From contig OW203762.1 of NCBI GenBank assembly GCA_934045905.1, positions 28,180,345 to 28,244,344 of the forward strand: a stretch of DNA of 64,000 nucleotides, read 5' to 3'. Shown one piece after another: positions 22,683 to 32,291 of this stretch. The DNA is from Leuctra nigra (taxonomy: Eukaryota > Arthropoda > Insecta > Plecoptera > Leuctridae). A program made the translations under genes and the position numbers. Below the pieces are notes generated by a model that made no database searches, was not told the origin of the DNA, and saw only the letters and a program-made list of their open reading frames with translations. Position 1 is the first letter of the stretch. Each line of letters begins with the position of its first letter.

Positions 22683-25600
22683 CTGACCATCAATACGTCT
22701 AGTAATGATAATAGTTTATTGTATTTCAATGCCCAGAGTGTTATTGCAAACAAAGATGAGATTGAGCAATTAATTAATAGGAATAAGCCTCAGATATTAT
22801 GCATATCAGAAACACATCTTACAGAAGATATTGAGGACTGGGAAGTAAATATTCAAGACTACAATCTCATTAGAGTAGATTCAAATAGCAGACATACGGG
22901 CGGAGTCCTTATGTATATTCAACATAACATAGAATATAAGGAAGTGCAGCGTAAAGCGATTGATAAGCAATGGTGGTCCCTTAGTGTAAAAATTGGTAAT
23001 GAAACATATAAAAATTCCATTGTGAGTGTTGCTTATGCATCTCCTAAGTTAAGGAAGGCCGGTGTCATAACACTACTAGAAGAGAATATTGAAATACTAC
23101 AGGATTTGCATAGCCAATGTAAAATATTAATTTTAGGAGATTTTAATATCGACTTAAGTAAGTCCACCCTGTATTCAAAAAAACTTAAAAATATGTTATC
23201 ACAGATGGGAATGGTTCAGCTCGTTCAGGATTTCACTAGAATAGCGAACACTGTCTCTATATGTAAGAAGTCGGATGCTACTACTAATATAACGAGTAGA
23301 ACGCTTATCGACTATGTCATTACTAATAGAGAGTTTGAGAGTATAGTTCACACTAATATTTTAGACGACATTATTTCAGACCATAGGATTATAGGAGTAT
23401 TTTTAAGTAATGGCAAAAAAGATAGTACCATAAAATCAAATGTAAAGGAGATCTGCTATAAAGATTTCAAAACTTTTTACAAAGATAAAGATGCACAAAA
23501 TTTATACAAAGAACAATTAGAAAAAATGAATTGGGAAAGTAATTTAGAAAATGAAAATGTTGATTCAATGGTTGAAGAGCTAATTGGTAATATAAAAAAG
23601 GTGAATAATGAATACATAAAGACAAAAACTATCAAAATCAAATCTAGCTACAGTAGTAATTGGTGGTTTGATAGTGAAATCAAAAAGGCACAAAAAGAAA
23701 GGAATTACCTGCACAAATTAGCTAAAAGGAATCACACGGACAATGAAGTTCTTTGGTCAAACTATAAAAATAAAAGGAATGAAGTTCTTACATTGATCAG
23801 AAATAAGAAAAGACAATTTTACGAAAAGAAAATTAATGATAATAAATATAAGCCAAAAGAATTATGGAAAGTACTTAAACTGCTCTATAAGGGAAAGGGG
23901 GAAGAGATTTCTAACAAACTAAATTTTAATCATAAACTTGTATTAGGAACAGAAAGTATAGCCAGTCATTTCAACAACTACTTTGTTAATAGTGTTGAGG
24001 ATATTGCTAAAAATATTCTGAGCTGCGTGTCAAAGGATCAGGAAACAATTAGAATTCCGGAAATTATAATAGATGGATCAGGTTTTAATTCATTCCCAAA
24101 TATAAGTGAACAAAGGGTTGAAGAAGTGATAAAAAGGTTGAGGGAAGTTTCACCATGTGAGGATGCCATAAACAAACAAATTATTAAAATAGCTTCCCCA
24201 ATCATTATAAAATTCTTAACACAAATATTTAACAAATCACTTAAAAGTGGAGTAGTCCCAAATATATTAAAGTTAGCTTCAATTATTCCAATTCCGAAAG
24301 TCCCCAAGGCAATTGACGGAGAAAACTTTCGACCTATAAATACATTGCACATCTTTGAAAAAATATTAGAGTATATAGTTAAAGATTTTATTGATGAATA
24401 TCTAACTGAAAGCAAAATTTTAATGGAGCACCAGTCGGGGTTTAGAGAAAAACACAGCTGTGAAAGTAGCATTCAATTTGTGATTAATGAGTGGAAAACG
24501 AACCTTAGTAATAATCAAATCACGGTAGCCGTTTTCATTGACTTAAAGAGAGCTTTTGAAACGATCGATAGGAAATTATTAATTGAAAAACTAATCAGAT
24601 ATGGCTTCAAAGGTAATGTAATCAAATGGCTAGAGTCATATCTAAGTACGCGGACTCAGAGAGTCATATACGGTAAAAGTAGATCGGATACAATTGAAAA
24701 TAAAATTGGGGTGCCTCAGGGAGCAGTTTTGGGGCCGCTGCTGTTCATTTTATATATCAATGATATTTGTAGTGTTTTAAAGCATTGCAAAATTCAACTC
24801 TATGCAGATGATGCATTAATTACATGTTGTGGCACGGATATGGATACTATACTCAATAAACTTAATGAAGACTTAAACAAGATTGAAACATGGCTGAAAG
24901 AGAATAGGATGAAAATTAATGTTAGTAAAACAAAGGCTATGATAATTTGTTCAAAAAAAATTAGACATACAGTGATTGATGTGCATAGAACATGTAATAT
25001 TGTAATAGAGTCAGAAAATATTGAAATAGTGAAAGAATACAAATATCTGGGGATAATTATAGACCAGGATCTCAATTTTAAACAACATGCTTCATATATT
25101 ATTAAAAAAATTGCCCGAAAGACTGGTTTATTCAGAAGAATTAGTGGATGTCTGCCTTTAGAATCCAAAATACTTATATATCAATCTATTATTTTACCAC
25201 ACATCGACTATTGTAGCTCTGTATTATTTCTCCTGAGGAAAAATGAAATTGATATAATGCAAAAGATTCAAAATAAGGCTATGAGAGCTATCTTGCGAGT
25301 TAATAAATACACGAACATTAACAAAATGCTAAACGCACTGTGTTGGCTCAATGTTAGAGACAGGGTTTTACTGAACTCGATGACTTTTATTTATAAGATC
25401 ACTAATGGACTAACTCCGAATTACTTAAGCAGTATTTTAGCAATGAATGTAAATGTACATGATTATAATACAAGAATAAAAAATAATTTAAGTATTGTCA
25501 GAACATTGTCAAAATTTACAGACAACTCAATATTTCATAAAGGTATTGTAATATATAATAGAATTCCACTAGAAATTAGAGAAAGTGATTCACCAAAAAT

Positions 25601-25691
25601 GTTCAGAAGGGAGTGTTGTAAGTTAATTAAAAATAGAATGTTGACTCCACTGCCACATGAGAATGTTGGTTTTTGGTTGAATGATGTTTAA
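22677..25691 (+). CDS. LINE ORF2: APE endonuclease and reverse transcriptase
   Basis: The frame is open from the codon after the ORF1 stop to TAA 25689-25691, about 1,004 codons. Counting from 22719: endonuclease residues FNAQS at 3-7, SETH at 30-33, LGDFNID at about 137, and SDHR at about 219. The reverse transcriptase has FIDLKRAFETID (about 606), VPQGAVLGPLLF (about 665) and the catalytic YADD (695-698). A thumb/C-terminal region follows; no RNase H domain was recognised. All key catalytic motifs appear intact, so it may be active. No AUG exists in this frame before 22911, which lies after the endonuclease Asn and Glu. Initiation therefore cannot be conventional if the endonuclease is made. 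Confidence 0.9.
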   Translation, partial: QPLTINTSSNDNSLLYFNAQSVIANKDEIEQLINRNKPQILCISETHLTEDIEDWEVNIQDYNLIRVDSNSRHTGGVLMYIQHNIEYKEVQRKAIDKQWWSLSVKIGNETYKNSIVSVAYASPKLRKAGVITLLEENIEILQDLHSQCKILILGDFNIDLSKSTLYSKKLKNMLSQMGMVQLVQDFTRIANTVSICKKSDATTNITSRTLIDYVITNREFESIVHTNILDDIISDHRIIGVFLSNGKKDSTIKSNVKEICYKDFKTFYKDKDAQNLYKEQLEKMNWESNLENENVDSMVEELIGNIKKVNNEYIKTKTIKIKSSYSSNWWFDSEIKKAQKERNYLHKLAKRNHTDNEVLWSNYKNKRNEVLTLIRNKKRQFYEKKINDNKYKPKELWKVLKLLYKGKGEEISNKLNFNHKLVLGTESIASHFNNYFVNSVEDIAKNILSCVSKDQETIRIPEIIIDGSGFNSFPNISEQRVEEVIKRLREVSPCEDAINKQIIKIASPIIIKFLTQIFNKSLKSGVVPNILKLASIIPIPKVPKAIDGENFRPINTLHIFEKILEYIVKDFIDEYLTESKILMEHQSGFREKHSCESSIQFVINEWKTNLSNNQITVAVFIDLKRAFETIDRKLLIEKLIRYGFKGNVIKWLESYLSTRTQRVIYGKSRSDTIENKIGVPQGAVLGPLLFILYINDICSVLKHCKIQLYADDALITCCGTDMDTILNKLNEDLNKIETWLKENRMKINVSKTKAMIICSKKIRHTVIDVHRTCNIVIESENIEIVKEYKYLGIIIDQDLNFKQHASYIIKKIARKTGLFRRISGCLPLESKILIYQSIILPHIDYCSSVLFLLRKNEIDIMQKIQNKAMRAILRVNKYTNINKMLNALCWLNVRDRVLLNSMTFIYKITNGLTPNYLSSILAMNVNVHDYNTRIKNNLSIVRTLSKFTDNSIFHKGIVIYNRIPLEIRESDSPKMFRRECCKLIKNRMLTPLPHENVGFWLNDV

Positions 25692-25836
25692 TTAGAAATT
25701 TAGAATCTCTAGGAAATGTATGTAATGTTAGTAAATAGAATTATGATGAAGGGTTGTAACATGTAATTTATGAATGTAATAGAAAAATAGCAAATATGCT
25801 AAATAAAGGATTTACTACTTACTACTACTACTTAAA

Positions 25837-26345
25837 CCCGTTCTAATGTAGCCAAAAACAAAAAATTTCGCTGCGCGGCTATTTAATGTGTGATTTTATT
25901 GCTAATGTAATATCATTTTAAACCCGTCCTAAGGTAGCCAAAATACAAAAAATTCGCTGCGCGGCATTTTTATGTATACATTTTTTTTATTTTTTCGTTT
26001 TCTTTCAAAATTATACTTAGTAGGTACCTGTAAAATCATTTTAAACCCGTTGTAATGAAGCCAAAAAAAATATTTTTCGCTGCGCGGCTTTTTTATGTGT
26101 GATTTTTATACACGAATGAATTTTCTGTTTTCTTTCAAAATCGTCGTACCTGTAAAATCATTTAAAACTCGTTCTAATGTAGTCAAAATCCCAAAATTTC
26201 GCTGCGCGGCATTTTAGTTTGATTTTATTTCTAATATAAATTATACTGACTGTTCTGTTTTCCTTCAAAAATATCGTACCTGCCTGTAAACTTATTGTAA
26301 ACCCGTCTATAACCAAAAGAAAAAAAATCGATGCGCGGCATTTGT
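25837..26345. repeat. Right half of the interrupted tandem array
   Basis: Five diverged units with TTTCGCTGCGCGGC at about 25868, 25948, 26074, 26197 and 26325. It continues the array found at 19230-19600. The first unit is cut at AAACCCGTTC where the LINE tail ends. Confidence 0.82.
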
Positions 26346-26944
26346 GTGGGTGCAAACCGTTTAATAATTAAATTAATTACTTCCCAGAGCTAAAACTAAA
26401 ATAATTCACTTCACTTTATTTGTTTCTCTGTAGTTTTAAGAGGTGCTTCATCAAACATTAACAATGATAAATTATTTTCAAGTCTAAAATGCACCAAAAA
26501 CCTTTAAAGTTGGTATTGAAATTGAATTTTTTTCCGAGGCTATGCTCTACCCCGGACCTGAATGTACCTACTGGGGGGTCCTCTCCCCAGACCCCATTGC
26601 GATCGCTGCCAATTTTATGTTCTTGACCATTGGGGGTGGGTGGGTTTACCCATCAATGAAGATAGGTTCGGCACGCCACTGGACATGCGAGTCTCAGCAG
26701 GTTGTCACTAGGATGACATTGAAATGAACTGGTGATAAAGACAGGACGAAGCTATTGGCTGTCACTTCACTGCACACCGCGAGCCACTTCTCCTGTCCAC
26801 ACGACTGGTAGGTAAGTCACAACAATGCACGACAATTACACTTTTTAATTTAATTGTCATTATCATATCGATAGCACTTAGAGTGTTTTTTAATGTTCAT
26901 ATATTTTTCCAAGAAGTTATACTTGTTATAATAAAACTAATACA

Positions 26945-27033
26945 TTTATAAATATAGATATACAATTATTATAGTTATAAATATAGTTATGGTTAATAAC
27001 TATATAAATATAGTTATTTATAGTTATAAATGG
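26945..27033. repeat. AT-rich repeat of ATAGTTATAAAT
   Basis: Imperfect repeats of TATAGTTATAAATATAGTTA make a low-complexity tract that can also fold on itself. Confidence 0.75.
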
Positions 27034-29538
27034 CTCTGAAACTAATGTTAACAAGATATACTTGCTCCAAAATAATGTTGGCTGAAACACATGACCATCG
27101 GCTGACTGTAAAAAGTCACTAACATTTTGTGGTTCTGCTGACTTCTGAGATAATTGAGAACAATATGGATTGAACTCTGAAAAAAAATATAATTTTCTCA
27201 TAGTAGGAAGTGCCCTCGTTTTTTCACTGACACCTCATTACTAGTTTTTGTGGAGATAAGTGAAATCTTAAAATTATTGAATTTTGTACATTTTCCCTAA
27301 TATTATTATGAGTTAGTGTTTTTTGCCAGAGTATAGAATTCAATCGCAGCTAATTCAATTATCAGAACATACCTTTTGCAGTAGGCCCACGATATTTTTT
27401 ATTTGAGAGTTCGGCAGTTAATTATCAATGCAAAATATTGAGGAAACCAAAATATTTTTATATACTATGGTATTATTACCCTGATACTTCTTTACCAACA
27501 GTTCTGATCAAGGGGAGTTTGTCTATGGAGGTTCAGGCTGCTTGGATTTACCTTCATTTACTTTCCATTATCGGACATCAACTTGGCACTGTGGCAATGA
27601 TACCTACTAAAGTTCCTTGATCTAATGCTCTCAATTCCATTCAAGAAAAAGATACAATAGTACAATAATTCATAATATTCAGCCTTTATTTATTAAAAAG
27701 CGTTGGAAATAGCGAAAATATGAAATCTACATTTCATTTTAAAGTTTGAAAGTTTTCCAAGTATAAGTACAAGCTGACATAAAATACAAAAACTTATAAA
27801 GACATCAAAATTAAAATTTCAAAGTGAAAACATGGAAACAAACATTGTGCTAATTCGTCAAGTATCTTAGCCGTAGTCAGGCACCTAAACGTTCATTATT
27901 ATTGTGGGAACTGTGAACATACCTAAGCTCATTAAAAAATTATAGGTAAATTGCAATCAATCATATTTTACGATCGAAAATTGTATTTGTTTCAGAAATA
28001 TATGTTACAAAATTTTACGAAACATGTAATTCATAGCTTTTAGATGTTATACTATGGTAAGATGTTTACCGCTAGGTCATCCAAAATATGACGAACATAA
28101 TCAATGTTTTGTATCTTTTATTCGGTTCTTTTGAATAATACTAGGTAACTAACACTGTTCTGCATTTTCACACTCAATTTAAATTATACTAAGAAAATAT
28201 ATATTTTTACTTTTCTGTTCCACAAGACATGTTTCGCGTCACTTCTATAACGCAAGTAGGTAAATGTATTGTATTACATGAAGTATGATCAAATCTTTGA
28301 TTATTGTAATTCATGCCATCAATCGGTGTTTCTGTATGATAATTAAAATGCCATTAGTGAACTCTGAAATATAATAATGATCTCGGCATGTAAACGAAGA
28401 GAGTATTACATAATCTTTAGTGCGTGCCGCAAGACAACTAGGTATAGGGATAGCACATGGACATTTATTTAAAATTCGACTGTTTTACTTACGGAGTTAT
28501 GGCAAAGTTATGAAAATTCATGAGCATTCATTGAAAATGTAAATTCGATAACTTCATTGCATTATGAGTGCGGAAAAAGCGATGTTATAAATACACCATA
28601 TCGACATTGAAATTTGCATGGAATTGACTATCACTCACTGTCACAACGAAGTAGGTGTTGGTGGAATTTGGCGGAAATTTGAAGACCAAACATTCATTCG
28701 GCTGTAAATATCGTATTGGTGCTACTTTTAGGTGAATTAAAACATTTTCTAAAATGGTAGGCTTCGGTTTCGGGCTTTAGCAGAAAGAACATCTTACACG
28801 TGTTTTAGTTTAGTTTTGTGGTAGTTGCATTACTTTTCCGTTGTTGATTCATACATAATCCTTGGTAGCTTTTATAGCATAAAGTTAGACCAATCAGAAC
28901 AGCAATAATGTAATCAAATTACGAGGCAGAATAAAACTTGGAATGGAAGCCAATAATATGAAATGTAATTATTATCAGATGAAGATAAAAGACTTGGCAC
29001 TGGCAGAAGTTTCAGGGATTTCGTTGAATATGAATATTATTCAAAAGGTATATTTGCATTACTAGCAACTCATTGCAATTATCAGTTTCGAAGTGAGCAG
29101 ATGTTACCTACCTTACTACTCGTTTCTACAGTTTCTCTAGTTTCTATGTTCAACAACATGAAGAGCACATGAGCATTATGTATTTCAAATTTGTTTTTAC
29201 GATATTGAAACACTATGATAAGAGAATCAGTTGTCGTGCTACTACTGACTATTTTGTAAAATGTATGACGATGATCCTAATGTATCTTTATGTTTAAACA
29301 TTTTGGAAATGCAGTGTTCCAAGTTCCAACTAGACAATGACAAAGGTTAATGTGTTGACGAGAAGAATAAAGTTGATATAACCCAACCCATCCATCTAAT
29401 TTAGAATCTATTAGGCAATTTTCAACTTGATAAGAGAAACGGTATGACCTCTACAGCGGGAACAGATCAGATAGTAGCAAAAATAGAGACGCCCGTACAA
29501 CGAAACAAGTATGAACATTATTCTCATCTAATTTCTCA

Positions 29539-29612
29539 CTGCTGTGAGAGATCACGGATTCGAGTCACATGGATCACCGGATATTTTTACATCGCACATC
29601 CCTCATTATCAG
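29539..29612 (+). mobile_element. tRNA-derived SINE fragment, copy 1
   Basis: GAGAGATCACGGATTCGAGTC resembles a tRNA pol III B box with flank and is followed by GATATTTTTACATCGC. The fragment at 30836 shares the layout. There is no clear A box or tail, so it is a fragment. Confidence 0.4.
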
Positions 29613-30657
29613 CTTCTACAACACTTCAGAATGCAGTTGTGTTGCAGTTTATATTTACCTACTTCTGATGTATCAATCAACTCATATTTCCTGCAGGTTA
29701 CACATCATGACACTAAGCAATTATCAAACCAGTGTTGCTAGCTTGTAAGGAAATCAGAAACTATAACATAGATAAAATTCCTGTGTGCAGGAAAAATAAT
29801 AATATGAAGAGTAAAGACACTTTTGTGTAAAAGCAATGATGAAAAACCACAATTTGGTGAATTTCTGTATTGAAACTGAATATATACATAAGAAAAAGAT
29901 TCTTGGAATAGTGTCAAGCTAAAAAATACAATTCCCCCCAAGATTAAAGATTGTCCTTGTAGTTTCTCACACAGATGATGACCCACACTATATGATAAAT
30001 AATTATATCGCGAAGTAAGTTATAAAAAGAATACAAACAGTATTCAAAAAAGAGCACTACAAATCCGTCACCAATAGTTCTTGCCTTGCACAAGAAAATT
30101 CAAATAGAGTGAGAAGAACAAATAATTTATAATGCATAGAGCTCGAAGAAAATAAAATGATAATAATAAAAAATAGTATTCCTCATTTGTAAAAATTGAG
30201 CAACACGCTTAATTAATGTTTAACTACATAGTAATTAATATCTTTTATGCACAATTAGTTCGGAATCATGGCATCTTAATAAATCCCTGACAAACTACAC
30301 GGTCACAGTCACGGCAAGAGTATAATTAGTCAATTCGTCGTTTGCAAACAATAATTGAGGTCAGAAATGCATGGCCATAAAATTGAAAATCACTAATCGA
30401 ATCGACATGCATCACATCACAACAAGACAAGTGGCTGGATACATTCTGTTTATGCAAGTCAAGCACGAGCTGGTTTAAGGTTGTAAGATTGTCAAAGATG
30501 TCCTTCCCTTCTTACGATCTAGTGAGTGATTGTGTTGATTTTATCAACTTTATCTAAGCGGAAAGCTAGGATCGTTGACAGCACAATTCGTACTTCAATG
30601 TCAGTCAGTTTTGAACCGCATGTCTCCTAGGCTCCTAAAATATATAGGTTTGAACCT

Positions 30658-30753
30658 ATGGTCGGTGACATGCAAAGATGAACCCTGTTTAACATGGCCA
30701 GGTATAGGCCGGCCCATGCTAGAGAGGGTTCATCTTTGCCTGTCACCGACCAT
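30658..30753. repeat. Near-perfect 29-bp hairpin
   Basis: The arms ATGGTCGGTGACATGCAAAG... (30658-30686) and 30725-30753 pair at 28 of 29 positions around a 38-base loop, which itself has partial symmetry (CATGGCC / GGCCCATG). TA borders both arms. It could be a tiny Tc1-like MITE or a hairpin RNA precursor. Confidence 0.75.
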
Positions 30754-30835
30754 AATATTGTCATATTATGTGTTTAAATTTCTTTCATCTTTTCGTCTCT
30801 CATGGCCAGTGGAGTCAGGATGATAGGAATTGGGA

Positions 30836-30905
30836 CATCAATTGAGAGATCACGGGTTCGATCCCCGGTTCGACCAGATATTTTTCACTTCGTTCATCCC
30901 TTCAT
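30836..30905 (+). mobile_element. tRNA-derived SINE fragment, copy 2
   Basis: GAGAGATCACGGGTTCGATC contains a good B box (GGTTCGATCC) followed by GATATTTTTCACTTCG, parallel to 29539-29612. No cloverleaf can be completed, so it is not a functional tRNA gene. Confidence 0.5.
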
Positions 30906-31961
30906 TCATCCCTTATCAAATATAATTTATTATATTTGTTTTTATTTATTAAAACTGATTATAAAGTGAATGCGCCAAAATAAACATGAATGCATTGTTC
31001 CTTGTATTTTATTTGTTCAACTGATTATAAAGTAATGTGCCAAAATTAAAATTAAAGCAATCTTGTTCCTTGTTTTGTAGGTAGGTACTTTACAATTTTG
31101 CGTTATTTTTAGGAAGTAATAATTGCTAATAATGACCCATATGTCAAGGCAATAGGTGGAAAAACTAATTTCAAGGACTTGGTTGGGTTCAATATACATG
31201 GCAATTAGACAATGGTCAGTTATGGATGAATAATTAATACAAAGTGTATTGATTTGAATCTATATTTGCATGAAATTTACAAGTAGGTGTAGTTATGAGT
31301 CATGTTGGTAACCGTTACAATTTTACCCGAAATATTTCCTAAAAAGGGTTTATATCTTTTTAAGAATCAAATTATTTGCCGAGAAAAACTAGTTCAATTT
31401 TTTGTGTGGGTCCAAACTCGCGCAAATATGAAAAAAGAGGGCCTAGGCGTAAAAAAAATCAACACAATTGGCAATTTTTATTTAGTTATCAATTTCCCAC
31501 TAATTCATTAGTAGGTACACTGATTTTAATAGACAAACTTTGAAATATTAAAAATCCTTAGGTACCCGATTCAATGATCAATGTAAATTTTGCAAAATTC
31601 ATCGAGACTATAGCATTTGGTGTCTCGTTTAATTTTGAGACAGCGAAGAAATAATTAGAGAGGACGAAGAGATCAAATCGTACACTCCAAAATCAAATCG
31701 TAACTCCAAGATTAAATTATTAATTTACCAATAATATAAAATTAACTTATCAAACAAGAACAAACAGCATATTATGTTTGTTCAATGAACCTCAAAGGTT
31801 CTCTCTTCAATATTCATTGTTGAAGCGTTTCTATTAGTTTTCAATGCAGTACAAGGTGATGGGAAGAAATATTCATTCCTTATGCATTAGAATTAAATTA
31901 CATCAGGTTGCATATGTTTCTGTAAATAGAACGTCTGTTCACAGTCATATCCTCTGCAATA

Positions 31962-32291
31962 ATGGCCGGCAGCAAAGGCGTCACCACGGCGTTGGTACTT
32001 CTGTTCTTCACCCTCACCGTCAACGCATTGTCATCTCTTGACTCAGAAGACGCCAAGTTCTGGTTGAAACATGGCCAGGACCATCTCGCTCAGAAACTGC
32101 GACAGAAGATCAACACCGGCCGAGCAAGGAACGTGATCGTCTTCATCGGCGACGGGATGGGAATCAACACGGTGACGGCGGCGAGGATATACCAGGGACA
32201 GAGGCACAACACCCGTGGGGAGGAGTACTCGTTGAGCTTCGAGAAGTTCCCGTTCACAGGACTCTCCAAGACTTATGACGTTGATAAGCAG
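31962..32291 (+). CDS. Alkaline phosphatase exon 1
   Basis: Carries the signal peptide and the GDGMG metal site and ends at DVDKQ with donor CAG|GTAGGT. Codons 79-110 are the block that is tandemly copied downstream. Confidence 0.92.

Larger units (their letters stand above)
20847..25836 (+). mobile_element. CR1-like LINE, apparently intact (5' end uncertain)
   Basis: A non-LTR retrotransposon with two long uninterrupted ORFs in one frame, a 3' UTR of about 145 bp and a short TAC/TTAC-repeat tail ending at about 25836. AAATAAAGG just before the tail may be a polyadenylation signal. ORF1 with PHD-like, esterase and zinc-knuckle parts plus ORF2 with APE endonuclease and reverse transcriptase is the architecture of the CR1 group within the Jockey/CR1 superfamily. 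The base composition is strikingly A-rich compared with host exons. If the leader includes the fold-back and direct-repeat segments, the insertion is 19601-25836, with TTAAA as possible target duplication. Confidence 0.85.
18127..26681. mobile_element. Composite hAT-type element of 8.55 kb with nested insertions
   Basis: The left end CAGTGGCGTGCCGACCTATC and the right end (reverse complement CAGTGGCGTGCCGAACCTAT) match over about 22 bp with one indel. GACATGCG is repeated exactly at 18119-18126 and 26682-26689, the 8-bp duplication expected of hAT transposition. Inside are a second hAT element (18796-19182), a degenerate tandem array in two halves, a TTAA fold-back element and a LINE. I see no hAT transposase frame, so the host element was probably a non-autonomous element of roughly 2 kb that grew by nesting. 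Confidence 0.85.
26682..31961. other. Intergenic DNA between composite element and phosphatase
   Basis: Mostly AT-rich with no gene recognised. It contains an AT-rich microsatellite-like patch (26945-27033), two SINE-like fragments and one strong hairpin, listed separately. The phosphatase promoter presumably lies at its right end, but I see no decisive core-promoter motif. Confidence 0.45.
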
